DNA from: Amaurobius ferox
Lineage: Eukaryota; Arthropoda; Arachnida; Araneae; Amaurobiidae
DNA length: 64,000 nt
NCBI GenBank assembly: GCA_951213105.1
Contig: OX578135.1
Location: forward strand, 159,765,250 to 159,829,249
Direction: 5' to 3'
Part shown: piece by piece, positions 12,016 to 23,809 of the stretch
Layout of the letters: each line of letters opens with the position of its first letter
How positions within the stretch are numbered: the stretch's first letter is position 1
Translations under genes and position numbers: made by a program
Notes under the pieces: generated by a model
What the model was told of the DNA's origin: nothing
What the model saw: the letters and a program-made list of their open reading frames with translations, nothing else
Database searches by the model: none

Positions 12016-12196
12016 GAGGACCGGATCTCCGCCATGTTAAATTCACCATTTTCATGTACCTTTTTCTCAGAAACTATAAGGGTTAGGTATATATATAATA
12101 TTTTTATGGTAGTTAGAGTAATATGTTTTATACATTTTAACATCTCAGTTTTTTTATATTTAAAAAATATAATTTTATAGAAAATTTTAATTGAAG

Positions 12197-12281
12197 GCCA
12201 GTTTTTTGTCACTGGGACCAAGTTTTTTGCCACTGGTTGCCTAGTTTTTTACCAAGAAGGACCAAGTTTTTTGCCACTGAA
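12197..12281 (+). repeat. Four-unit minisatellite
   Basis: Units of about 20-22 bp with the core CCAAGTTTTTTGCCACTG, slightly diverged, start near 12198, 12218, 12240 and 12260. Confidence 0.75.
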
Positions 12282-12353
12282 TTTCTTTTTCAGCTCATGC
12301 AAGCGGCATACCACTCTTTTTTTAATATGCCCTATGTACTCTAATTTTTCAAT

Positions 12354-12889
12354 TTATGTATCGCCATATATTTTTGAAGCCACAATTGCTTTATAAGCTT
12401 TTGAACCTCCATCACCCAGATATTTCCCATACCGTGCACTATAGAGTTTCTGATCTATTAAAAATTTCTCTGACCCTAGCAACTTCCATGCCTCCAATAA
12501 CTTCACTGTAATTAGAAATACATGTATCAACATGTATGCTTGAATTCCTTTATGGGCATCTGCTCTTTGTGAGCATCTTATATGTATTTCAGATGCAAGA
12601 CTTGTTAGCATTTTCACCCACATAGAAATGATTTCCTTTACATTGACTCATCAATTTTATTTACAGCATCTTGCAACACACTCAGGAAAAGAATTTCATT
12701 ACAACAATGTTCAGATTCTGTAAATTCATCATATTGTTCAAATGAAGTCTAAAATTTACTATAATTACTGCCCTTAGCAGTAGCAAGAGTTTCATCCGAC
12801 TTCATCCCCACACTCTCAGTATTGTGAGGCTTGTTCTTGGATTTACAAACATTAATACGTTTCCTAAATAACCTTTTACTTCGCCCCAT
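12354..12889 (-). pseudogene. Mutator-like transposase fossil (N-terminus plus part of the catalytic region)
   Basis: Two minus-strand pieces are visible. The first, 12889-12749, begins MGRSKRLFRKRINVCKSKNK and stops after 46 residues. The second, about 12623-12354, includes CSQRADAHKG and ends with YLGDGGSKAYKAIVASKIYG. From memory of the family, a GRSKRLF start and an LGDGDSKAY-type segment are typical of eukaryotic proteins annotated as Mutator-like transposase domain. Here the second acidic residue of DGD reads G. Full proteins are several hundred residues, so much of the middle and the C-terminus are deleted. I could not find its terminal repeats. Confidence 0.6.
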
Positions 12890-15244
12890 GGCATTGATAT
12901 AAATGGCTCCCTGTTATGATAAATATGACATTTTTAATAAATTTGACTTACACACGCTCATTTTAAAATATGCTAACTTTTAATTAAAATGGGAAATTAG
13001 GACTATTTTCTTTGCTCAAATTTTACATTAGCTTTTCCACCTTTTTAATACAGATAAAGGCAGTTGCCAGGTAAAAATAGCCATTTTCAAGATTCCTTTC
13101 TCACGCACATTGCACATCTGCAGGAGAAGATTTGCACAGCTGCAACTTAATGAGTTTGGTACCAGTAAGCATACTTGCCCCCCCCCCCCCCCTTTTTTAG
13201 AGAAACACGTGCAGACTGTACATGGTAGGACAATAACGGTCAAGATTCCTTTCTTGCAGAGAACCTTTTCCCACTAGTAATCCTACACTAGTATGCACAC
13301 TCCGTCAGGATAAACATAGGCAGTTATCCGACGAAACAATAATTCCTGTCAACGGAAAGAAATAACTGACAAAAGTTACACCCACCAAAATAGATACTTC
13401 AGCAAATTTCACAGATTGGCAAAACACTCTCCGGAAAGGGGTAAGAAACACTGCACCCCAACTTTTAGCATATACAAAGCTACTAACCAATGAGAATGAA
13501 TTTTAAGTACAGGAGTGACCAATTATACGTGAGTACTGAGTACAGCGCCACTGCAAAATTACGGCAAGTGTGAAAACAGCAAAAAATATCTACGAAGAAT
13601 TCCTCTTGGAGGCGGCCGGTCTGCGGGCCGGACCGCTGAGGTCCTTTATCCTTTTGAGCACGAACTGAATTTTTTTTCAAGACTCTGGCCCTGCACTTCA
13701 ACCAAGACGGTCGATTTTCATTTTGGGTCCATAGAGACCGATAGACACACAGCATACTGCAATTTTAGGACTATGAGTCCAATTTTAAAACCACAAATAT
13801 TGCTCCTTTAATTCTGAACCGTATCGACTGAATGTCAAGTGCAACGTAGACGATGAATTATTAAGCCTCGTCTTCGGACGACTGTTTCCTGATGTCCAAC
13901 TGACGATGAATTTTGATCCTTCAAGGATTTTTTTAACTTAGTACTTTTAAATCGATAATGTCCCAAGACTTTGACTTCACCAGAGATGAGAACCAGCCTT
14001 ACGCAAGGGTAATTTTGCTCTCAAGCTTTACGCGAAGGTAAATTTGCTCTCAATAACATAAAAGCAAGCCAACAGAATGCAGCATTTTTAGATTTGCGTA
14101 CAACCAGCTACTGTGCAACCATAAAGATGAATGGGGTCCTGTACATCGCTTCGCATATCATATGTAAGTTAAAATCCTCCATTATTTCATTCCGATATCT
14201 ACTTCAGCTAAAGAAAGAAAGTAGAATTTTTCTAAAGATGAACTTTAATATTCATCAAGGAAGAAATCCTGTTATTTTGTTTGACATCAATATACTAGAT
14301 GATAATTGAACTTTTAAATTAAAGAGCATAAATGAGCTGTGACAGTTAATTTGATCATAATGCAAGAATTAAGATTTAAGTCTCCATATATGGAGAAAGA
14401 ACATAACGTTGTTAAAATTATCATTGTAAGAGAATATTAGTATTTGTATACTTTTGTACTGATGTACAAATAATATAGCATTGTTGAACTAGATGTTATG
14501 TTTGAAAATTAATTGGCTTATCACTTTTCTACTCTGTTTTTGTTGTTTCTATTTACATATACATATATATAATAAATGATTTTTTTTGGCCACTTTTAAA
14601 CTCTTTTTTTTTTTGCCTCTAGTATTTCGAAATTTATAATTTAATATTCTTATTTCAGCAATTTGGAGTAATGAGTAATTTAAATTCAAACTTAACCACT
14701 AGATCAAATTATTTCTGTGTGATAAACCAGACTTAATAATTTCAGATGAAATATATGGTATGATAGTTTGGTTTATTCACTTATTTTCTGTATCAGGAGC
14801 AATCACGGCTTTATGCTTTCTGATACTCCCAAATATATAATATAGCTATAATTAATTATTCACAAAATATAAAAAGAAAAGGAAACAGATAAGAACTTGT
14901 AACGCAGTATCAATCAATCAAAACAACTAGAAACTAATAAAACAGTCACAGTTAATCATACTGTTGCTAGATTGCTGAAAATTACTTGTCTAGAAAAAAA
15001 CTCAACAGAGATAATAAATTTGTAGACTAACACACCAATGAAAGCGGATGAAGCGGTTTGTTTATATTTGAAAGCCCTTTAAATGTCGCTTCAGCTGCTA
15101 AGTGCTTCTGAAAAACATCTTTAATTCACAAACTTGCGCTTCTTTGATTTAGAAGTGTGATATATAGCTGGAAAGAGGACATGCTGCACTATTTAATGCA
15201 GTAATAAAATAAAAATCGTTTTTTGAGTAAATTTTTCCTTTCCA
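12890..15244. other. Unassigned AT-rich stretch
   Basis: No supported gene. It contains a run of about 15 C at 13179-13193 and a short GC-rich spot near 13610-13640 (GGCGGCCGGTCTGCGGGCCG). Short frames here show no family motifs. Confidence 0.45.
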
Positions 15245-16111
15245 AGGACGAAATTGCAAGCTCTTATTGTCGAAATGGACTCTGCATTCTCCACTCTCTA
15301 ATGCCAGATTGGCGTACAACTGACAGTCTGACTGAGTTCTGCCTCATATTTTTAGCTCATATTAGCCTCCTGATGTTATTTTTATCCTCCAGGTTATCTT
15401 TCTGCGTTGTCGCTATTCTTTCGATTAGAAATCGGAGCTCAATATCCCAGTCCACTGAATCTGTGCTAGTCGTACTAAGATCACTTTAAGATCTCCAACG
15501 TCTTTGCACTGACCTATAGGGTTGATTTGTTTGGATGTCATTGTAAAGAACCTTACTGCCCCAGGAGCTACTGAAACGAAATGGCAAGTTCTTAATGTCC
15601 AAGTGGAATCTGCTAATCTACACTCGTTTTATTAGAAAGCTGGCATCATTTATGACTATACACAAATAATTTCAATGTATTTATATTCTGAACTATTTTT
15701 TTTCCGATAAAAAACATTCATGCGAGCGAGTACATTTTGAGCTTAAAAATCAATTAATTGTACTTAAAACCGTTTCTGTATTTAAAATGTTTCTCTTTTA
15801 ATTCCAGTCATCGTAAAGAAATTAGAATAATTTACGATCAAAGATTATGAAATTTAAGATTAATGAAAAGATAATTTTAGATTGAGATATGATTACATTT
15901 AGATTAGGATAATTTTAGATTATAAATATTTAGATTTCTTTTTTTATGTGTGTTTGTTTGTCTGTGCAGGATGATATAAAAACGAATTCTGTGTTCCTTG
16001 CCGTTTTCGAGATTTTAGATCTTTGGTATTATTTGTAAGGCAATTCCCACGTGTTGCAAAGCTTAAATTTTCTACTTTCGGTGTGGGCTGTAGGCAACAC
16101 GTCAGTCGCCT

Positions 16112-16220
16112 CACTCTGCTATATGATATAGATAAGCTGTATGATATAGATTATATAGGTCAGCTGTATGACATAGATGAAATAGATCACCTGTATGATA
16201 TAGATGATATAGATAATCTC
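16112..16220 (+). repeat. GATATAGAT minisatellite
   Basis: Degenerate repeats of CTGTATGATATAGAT with spacers. One frame reads as repeated YDID, but this is only the repeat. A shorter version is at 45998-46045. Confidence 0.75.
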
Positions 16221-16689
16221 AGTTAGCTGTATGGTATAATTCCTAGGAATTCTGAGCGCGTATGCACTTGAATCCGATGATTATTAATAAAACCTTTAAT
16301 GGATACGTAATTTGTATATTTGCAGTGAAAGGAAGGTGCTGCTCTCCAAATAAATATTTATAATATAATATCGATATGTGTTTTGCAATCATAAGAACGT
16401 TGTAGAGTCTAATTTTCAATTATGGTGTTTCCTAATATTTTTTCAGTTTGCCTGTAAATCATGTTTCTTTTCAAGTGTACTCTAGCAGCGAGTAAAACAG
16501 CGAAATTTAAGAAACACGTTGATAATGTTTTACTGTAAGATTAATGAAATTAAGGATAAAAATATGTACTCTGATAATTAAATTTCATAAAGTGTATATT
16601 TTTCCTATTTTCGCAGAACTTTTCCCTTTGCTCATTCACGAGGAAGTAAAAATACTAATTAAAAGTGCGTATAGCTTAAACTGTTGGTA

Positions 16690-17545
16690 ATATAATAAAA
16701 CTAAAAAAATCGGTAAAGGAATCTATTTTGAGTTTTCGGCGGAAGAGCAAGTTTACATCCCTGAACTCTAATAGAACGTTTTATAGGTGATGTTGGTATG
16801 TGTGTATGTTACTGTGTGTGTGAGAGTCTGGATGTAATATGTTACGAATGAATGAAATATAATTTCGAAAATAAGTTTGAGCAATCATTACAATCAGTTA
16901 GTACTGTAATCCCATTAATTTTAAAAGCGTCATATATTCGGAGAACCAATCTCCTCCCCCTAAATTTTCGAATGAATTTAAAAAAAAAAGGTCAGTAATT
17001 TATATACTGTTAAATAAATGATTATTTCATACCTAATTTTTAGTATAAAATGAATAACATAAATTTTAAGAAGCTATTATATACAAACCTTTCTCGAGAT
17101 ATTGGCCGATTTTCAAAAGAATGTATCAAAAAGTTACATAAAAGTAAAAACGTTGTCATGATTATCCAATAGGTTCATTTTCCATATGCAGTAATATGCA
17201 ATAGATTTGTTAAAACTTTTCTCGTGGATTTATTTTGTTTTATACACAAGTAAAAATAATTTTTGTAATAGTTTAATGTATGAGGCCCAAGAATTCACCA
17301 TAATCATTTATTTCCCAGGATTTTAACTAAATTACATTTGGATTAACATTTTGCACTTCAATATGAATAAGTCACTTTACTTAAAACTAATAAATGTGCC
17401 ACATGTGCTCAATTTTAATCTGCGTGACGTTCATTCAGAGCATTGTGCTGTGGGTCTGATGCATCGCAATTTCGCTGCTAATGAATTCATTACCTTATAT
17501 AGGGAAAATAATGCGCTGCTCACATCAGATTTTTTTCCTATTTTA
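16690..17545 (+). repeat. R1 diverged copy
   Basis: Keeps the R1 order in decayed form: GAGTTTTCGGCGGAAGAGCA, GGTGATGTTGGTATG with a short TG tract, TCGAGATATTGGCCGATTTT, and a 3' end GCTGCTCACATCAGATTTTT. It is much older than most other copies. In the partner duplication only its last roughly 60 bp remain (about 46115-46170). Confidence 0.65.
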
Positions 17546-17570
17546 TTACAGAATGAAATTTTCTGCAGTA

Positions 17571-18304
17571 CAGGCAACACTCCTATAACGCGATACTCTA
17601 GTAACGCAGTTGACATATAACGCGGTAGTCTTATAACGGGGTTTTTCTATAATGCAACTCTATTAGCTTAAGCTGTCTCAATATAGTAGCGTGACCTTTT
17701 CTATTACACTTTTACGGTTGAAATTAATGGGAAATTCGTCTGGTTTTTCATCCATGTACATCACCATTTTTTAATTTTAGTTACCAGGGAAATCCCCTGT
17801 AATTGCAGAAATATACAGTATTGCTGTTGCAGCTCGACGATATTATTAACTGTACCGTGCTCTCTTGACTTTCTTTATCCAATACCGCCGGCGAACTACC
17901 GTATTCATCATAACATGGTGCTCAAGAAATGCATTTTATATAACGCAGAACGAATCAGCCTGATTTATATGTTCTGAATTTGACTTAACGCGGTTTCCAT
18001 ATAACGCGGTATGAATTGTTCTGTGTTGTACTAATTCTGAGTTTCTTATAACGCGGTTTCCATACAACACGGTATGCTGTTTCATATAGCAAGGAATGAA
18101 TTAATCTGATTTGCACTAACTCGAGTTTCTTATAACGCGATACGAATTGTTCTGTTTTGTACTAATTCCGAGTTTCTTAGAACGCGGTTTCTTTACAACA
18201 CGGTATGCTGTTTCATACAGCAAGGAATGAATTAATCTGATTTGCACTAACCTGAGTTTCTTATAACGCGGTACGAATGAATCGCATTATAGGAGGATTG
18301 ACTG
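17571..18304. mobile_element. TA-flanked MITE with TATAACGCGG subterminal repeats, copy 1
   Basis: The left end (CAGGCAACACTCCTATAACG) is inverted at the right end (ATAGGAGGATTGACTG). TA flanks it at 17569-17570 and 18305-18306. Many TATAACGCGGTTTCC-like units occur near both ends. No transposase. Terminal CAGT/ACTG with TA duplication fits the Tc1/mariner/pogo group, and the subterminal arrays are pogo/Tigger-like; this last step is inference. Confidence 0.75.
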
Positions 18305-18884
18305 TATCTACCTCTAAATTGCTTTTTGTCTATTCCATCGAAGAAACAAGAATAGATTGGGCATGGCTCCAATTTAATAATTTACTACTTTCCTGATGAG
18401 TAACATCTTCCCTAGCGAGAGAAAATATTTGTTGTTCGTTTACTTCCCCCTCCCTTTTCTTTTGGAGAGGTAAAGATCAATTAGTAAGCAGCAAATTACA
18501 TTGCACAAGGTTCGTGAATGGGAATCCTTTTCAGGCCAGGGTAATTAAACCGATGCTTACTCCTCGCCCTCGACCTGGCGATAACCGTAAATCCTATTTC
18601 GTTGTCGTAAGTGGTGCGTTCTAGGGATACGTGTTTTAAAATTAATGACTCGGATACGAAGTTTCGTCGATTCATTTGCAAGCGGCGGCGGTTGTGCGAA
18701 GAAGCAAACAACTTAAAAGGGAAAGTTCAAGATGTTGACGATTTTTTTTACGTTCTCGTACTTTTGTTTAGAGGAAGAGTTGCTCATCTAAATTTTCGCT
18801 TTCGTGATTTCTGACAAAAAAAAAAGCTTATTCTAACATAAGACTTGAACATACATTGAACGATTTGGAAACGCTCTGTGCATG

Positions 18885-19008
18885 TCTTGCAAAGTGTCTT
18901 GCTGTCCCAGCCGGGAATCGAACCCTGGGTCTTCGAACTGTCCCGTCGACGCTCTTCCGTTGAGCTACTGGGACGAAATCGCAAGCTCTTATGGTCAAAG
19001 CGAACTCT
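18885..19008 (-). mobile_element. Module B insertion (tRNA-like), absent from the partner duplication
   Basis: Against 47400-47440 in the partner copy, this stretch is extra, so it is an insertion with an empty site. It contains the tRNA-like segment 18908-18974 and an outer piece GCAAGCTCTTATGGTCAAAG that recurs at 15254, 33661, 45085 and 45445. Confidence 0.7.
18908..18974 (-). tRNA. tRNA-like pseudogene inside module B
   Basis: On the minus strand the ends GTCCCAG and CTGGGAC can pair as a seven-base acceptor stem. GTAGCTCAACGGAAGAGC resembles a D-arm with A box, and CAGGGTTCGATTCCCGG is a good T-arm with B box. The anticodon arm is imperfect (TCGAC against TTCGA with a mispair) and no clear anticodon results. 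It is probably a repeat-borne relic rather than a working tRNA. Confidence 0.5.
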
Positions 19009-19078
19009 GCAGTGTGTGTGTGTGTTTGCGATGGTGGATACGATAATTCTAGAGTTTGTTATTAATTGTGTTTATTTA

Positions 19079-19440
19079 TTTTAACAAGTTTATCTGTGAA
19101 ACATACATGTGAGGACATGAGCTGAATAAGAAAAATTTTTCTGTCACTCCCCCCCCTCCCACCCCTTTTTTACACCTCAGATGTTTTTGGAAGTTATATC
19201 TATACAAAAAAAAAATTAATAGTGATGTATGTAAACATAAATCTCTATTAATTATACCATACAACATTAAATATACATATTAAATTATAACATACATAAC
19301 ATACATTTCTATAAATTTTTTTATATAGATATAACTCCGAAAAACATCTGAGATGTAAGAAAATGTGCACGAGAGAGAAATTCTTTGATTCAGCTTATGT
19401 CCTCACATGCATGCTTCACAAACAAACTTATCAAAATAAA
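19079..19440. repeat. Inverted duplication around AT-rich core
   Basis: The left arm (about 19079-19205, with GTGAGGACATGAGCTGAATA and CACCTCAGATGTTTTTGGAA) is the reverse of the right arm (about 19320-19440). Only the right arm exists in the partner duplication (about 47505-47625). Confidence 0.65.
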
Positions 19441-19771
19441 TAAACATAATAATAAATGCACCAAAGTAACCTACAAGTGACTTATCTAATAGATTTTTGG
19501 AAATTTCGTTGTATAATATTGAAACTATAGATTGCATACATACATTGAACAGACATACACACGCACATACAAATGCCAAGCTATAAATTGTAAATTCATG
19601 TTCTGGAGTGCCTGAAACGTGTTGATCCGTCAAAAACTCGATCTCTCAAAATTTCGACCCTGTTTTGAAAAAGTGGAATTGTTTGCCTGAGTGTAATGAT
19701 TAAATTATTCTTAATTAAAATGATCTAAGTTGAAGTAAATTAACATTTTCGTATATTTACTTTCGTAAGTT

Positions 19772-22110
19772 TACTTCTCATGATATAGAATATAGTATAG
19801 AGAAAGTATTGTTTTCCTGAAGATTTGATATTTCAAGATTTTGATGCCGATATATGTTTAGGACCTCCTGAGCAAGTTTTGACTATTTTTAGAGTGAGGC
19901 CCGTCGTCTGTCTGTGGTCGATTTTTTGTGTGCAAGATATTTATTACAAATATAAATAAATTTTCACGAAACTTTATATTCGGCATTGTTATCAAAACAT
20001 TTAGAATTAGATCGACTATTTGGAAATTCGAACGAAAACATCGAAATGTATTCGAAATTTTATATTTTCTTAACATGGTAGCATAAGACAAAATTTAACA
20101 GAATTGTGCATAAAAGGGGTTATTTATTGCTCAATGATCGCAATACTTCACAGTTTCAATCATTTCAATCATTGTAGAGTCATTCCATGTGAAATCACCC
20201 AATTTTAAATTAATTGGTTGCTTGACCATTTCGTTAAATTTTTATATTTTCACCATAGGCGGTCTTGCTAGTGACCTGCTCAAAAATATTTTTTTTTATT
20301 TGCTGCCATCTTGAATTTATGCTCATTTTTCGTTACTGCGGGAAGTAAAAACGACCGTTTACAAGGGTTTTCAAAAAAAGTTGCTGTGTGATTTCTATTA
20401 CAGATAGAATGTTCTAGTTTTCACTGCCTTAAAGTAGAGATTCTGATCTTTCAGAAAATGTATATATATGTAGGATAAGATTTTGGTAACTGGGACTTTA
20501 ATAGGCTTAAATATAGCCATCGTAACTAGAAATTTTGCCAATTTTAAAGATCTGTAAATTCAAAAGGGCTTGAAACCACAAGATGGAATTTTTTTTCAAG
20601 AACTATGAGTGATAGGCTTTTCAGCCATGGTGAAACAAATCCGGGGTGGTAAGCCTTTCTGTCCGATTTTTAGTTCCGAAATCGGAAAATTTCTGAAATT
20701 TGTGAATTTCAAGGTCAAATATCTCAAAAGGGGGACCTGCCAAAAATAAGAAATTTTGGCCATGGATGTTCCTACTAGTACTTAGTAAAACCTGTGAATT
20801 TCATTTTGGGGTCTAACATTTTACACGAAATATAATCGATGTATCTATTATAATTTTTGTTTACCATTATAAAATAATTAGATTATAAAATAATTGAAAT
20901 CAGGTCACTTTCAGCTTATTAATTATTATGTTTTCACGATGTCATTTTTAGAGATATTTGACAGCCTGTAAAATGAACATCAGTGTGAACCCCAAAATGA
21001 AATTCACAGGTTTTACTAAGTACTAGTAGGAGTATTCATGACCAAAATTTCTTATTTTTGGCAGGTCCCCCTTTTGAGATATTTGACCTTGAAATTCACA
21101 AATTTTGGAAATTTTCCGATTTTGGAACTAAAAATCGGACAGAAAGGCTTACCACCCCGGATTTGTTTCACCATGGCTGAAAAGCCTACCACTCATAGTT
21201 CTTGAAAAAAAATTCTCATCTTGTGGTTTCAAGCCCTTTTGATTTTACAGACCTTTAAAATTGGCAAAATTTCTAGTTACGATGGCTATATTTAAGCCCA
21301 TTAAAGTCCCAGTTACCAAAATCTTATCTTACATATATATACATTTTCTGAAAAGCCAGAATCTCTACTTTAAGACAGTGAAAACTAGAACATTCTATCT
21401 GTAATAGAAATCACACAGCAACTTTTTCTCAAAACCCTTGTAAACGCTCGTTTTTGCTTCCCGCAGTAACGAAAAATGAGCATAAATTCAAGATGGCAGC
21501 AGATAAAAAAAAATAAAAATATTTTTGAGCAGGTCACTAACAAGGCTACCTATGGTGAAAATATAAAAAATTAACAAAATGGTCAAGCAACCACCTCTGG
21601 GTGATTTGACATGGAATGACCCTTAGTGAAAAATAGCCGCAATACAATGTTTATGTTCGTGACGTTATGACGTCAAACTTGGTATCAAACAAAAGTTTTT
21701 TCGAACTTGTGATCATTTATTTGTACAAACAATACAGCTTTTTTAAAAAAAATTCTTGCAAAATTTGCCGAAAACAAAATTACAAGCTACTAATAAAGCT
21801 ACTAAATGAATTATGGTGTGTGAAATTTAAGTTAAGCCGCAATCCAGCTAATTTTATTGGCCATTTCCTAATATTATATATAACGTAAAAATGCTTATCG
21901 AATATTGCAACGAGAGAACTCAAATTTGAAGAAACTTTTCCGATTTCCATTGCAATGCTTAATTTTTGTCAAAAAGTATGAGTTTTCAAAGATTTTTACC
22001 TTGAAATAAGAGAAGGCTGACCTAGACATTCAAAGTTTTCAAGGTCTAACATTATTTGTGAACATCTTCGAACATTTCGTCAAACTAAAAAAAAGTTTTC
22101 GTATTGACAT
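19772..22110 (+). repeat. R2 copy B, split by a large palindrome
   Basis: 19772-20175 has the 5' part: ACTTCTCATG hairpin, AGAAAGTATTG, CGTCTGTCTGTGGTCGATTT. 21626-22110 has the continuation (TAGCCGCAATACAATG, GTGACGTTATGACGTCA). Copy C at 25967 shows the uninterrupted order. Confidence 0.7.
20177..21623. mobile_element. Foldback element with about 640-bp near-identical inverted arms
   Basis: The left arm (20177 to about 20817) is the reverse complement of the right (about 20989-21623), around a 170-bp AT-rich core. The ends read GAGTCATTCCATGTGAAATC and, inverted, GGGTCATTCCATGTCAAATC. TA flanks it at 20175-20176 and 21624-21625. No reading frame of note. Its insertion point lies inside R2 copy B. 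Confidence 0.85.
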
Positions 22111-23805
22111 GGTATCTGAATAGGAAAGATAAGAAGAATATAAAATTACTACCTTTTCTGAAATTCAATAGAATGTATCTTTCTCGCTTTTAAATATACA
22201 AGCATACGGCTGTTGAATAATATTTTGACTACCATATTTCCTTTTTACCATGACATTTCAAATAATTTTAACCACAGTAGTGTTAGAGATATAGATATAG
22301 GGTGTGTAGCTTTCTTTCTGCTTGAACACTAGGTCAAATTGGGTAGAGTGAGGAATCGAGCTATGGTAATCCGAGTGCAATTCCCATGCTTTAATCACGG
22401 GGCAGTTCTGACCTTAGGGTATGTAGATGCATAGTAAGAATTTGTAACTGTATGTAACTTTAAATCATTTTTGTTATATAGTGTCTTGCAGTTCCTTCGT
22501 CATTTACATTATGTAAAATTTAGAACAAGATATATTGAATTGAATTTCGAATGCTAAAATTCTAATGGAAAAGGACGATCATTCCGAATAGCTCAAAATT
22601 CAGTAAATATGGAGGGTTCAAACGGAGAAAAACGAAAACTGAAAATGTATTTCCAGGAGAAACAAAATAAACTTTGAAACTCTGAAAACCAAAACTTTTT
22701 GTACCTTTCCCAGTGAAAGCATTTTTTTAAACGTTGGTTTTATCATTATTATTTTCACGTGAAACTACAATGACATTAGATGTTGCGATAAGAGATCACA
22801 GGAAAAAAAATTAAATTATTAAATCAATCATTAAAATCTTCTGCAATCTTTCATTACAAGCATCTATTGAGAGATCGGACAGCCTCATGCAGTCATTAGG
22901 ACAATTAACCAAAATTACAATATTATAATTAATATAGGGGTGTCGTACAGTGAAGGAAGGAAATTTATATATATATATATATATAAAAAGAATTCAATGC
23001 GTTGTGCTAAAAATATAGAATATAGGTATATATGTATAGAGTACATGAGGGATCTGGAAACATTTAAATACAATAATTGTTTTAATATTCATGTTGTTAC
23101 GATAGTTCATGAATTTTCTGATTACCTACCATTCTCTTTTCATCATACAATCTTATTTGTTAAAATGTACTTAGATGCACACAAAAAAAAAAACTTAATA
23201 TAAGATTGTTGAGAAGACCAAATTACTTGCTGATTTTTATTTCCTTTTTTTTCCCTGAACATCATTCATTTAAGTTGTACATATTGAAGTTCTCTCAGAT
23301 TCTCACTTGAAAAGTGAATTTTACAATATAAAATGTTGTCTAATTCATTCTAAAAAGAAAGTTTTGTTAAAATAAAAAAATAAAACTCTTCTAGAGATTA
23401 AGGAATGCCAGCTGAATAAAATCTTCTTTATTTGTAATTCACAAAAATGTTTATTGCACATTTGTTCATTAACTTTGATATTTGTAGATGAAGAATTGTC
23501 ATGAGTCTATCACTCAAGATTAATCTTAATTCTGCAACCCAATTTTCTTGCACAAATATATAGTGTCAATTGAGAAAATTATATATCACAATTGATTAGG
23601 AAATAATTCACAAAACCATGCTGAGCATCTTGATCTAGCAGAAAACAAAATAACATTCCTTTATCTGAATGGTTATTAAAAAAAACCATCATTTCATTTT
23701 CTTTTCGTTTTGGAAAACTGCCAGGAACAATGGAGATTTATCTATATTCAATATAATTCAGTCGAATTACCCGATTTCTTATCCACCTCAAAATCTTGGT
23801 CGAAA
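22111..23805. other. Mostly unassigned; SINE-A relic at about 22300-22420
   Basis: 22330-22420 on the minus strand keeps a decayed SINE-A head (CCATGGGAATTGCACTCGG region with a GATTCC box). Part of 22740-22960 resembles 42170-42360 (GCAGTCA...GGACAATTA against GCAGTCAGTAGAGGAATTAC). A short TA repeat is near 22968-22985. No gene is seen. Confidence 0.4.
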
Positions 23806-23809
23806 GGTT

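Larger units (their letters stand above)
15245..19960 (+). repeat. Segmental duplication, copy 1 (partner 45080-48060)
   Basis: Follows the same order as 45080-48060 in the same orientation. Shared landmarks are GCAAGCTCTTATTGTCGAAA, the GATATAGAT minisatellite, CTGAGCGCGTATGC, the TATAACGCGG element, CAATTAGTAAGCAGCAAATT and the 5' end of an R2 copy. Copy 1 alone has most of a diverged R1 (16690-17545), a module B with tRNA-like part (18885-19008) and an inverted arm (about 19079-19205). It lacks the tRNA-like parts that copy 2 holds at 45003-45080 and 45360-45440. No gene is seen in it. Confidence 0.8.

Noticed and set aside
16023..16226. Frame with repeated YDID, briefly considered as a repetitive structural protein
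   Set aside because: It is the translation of a GATATAGAT minisatellite; the partner copy at 45998-46045 does not keep the frame.
18908..18974. Functional tRNA gene
   Set aside because: The anticodon arm is imperfect and the sequence is embedded in a dispersed repeat whose other copies are more decayed; kept only as a tRNA-like relic.
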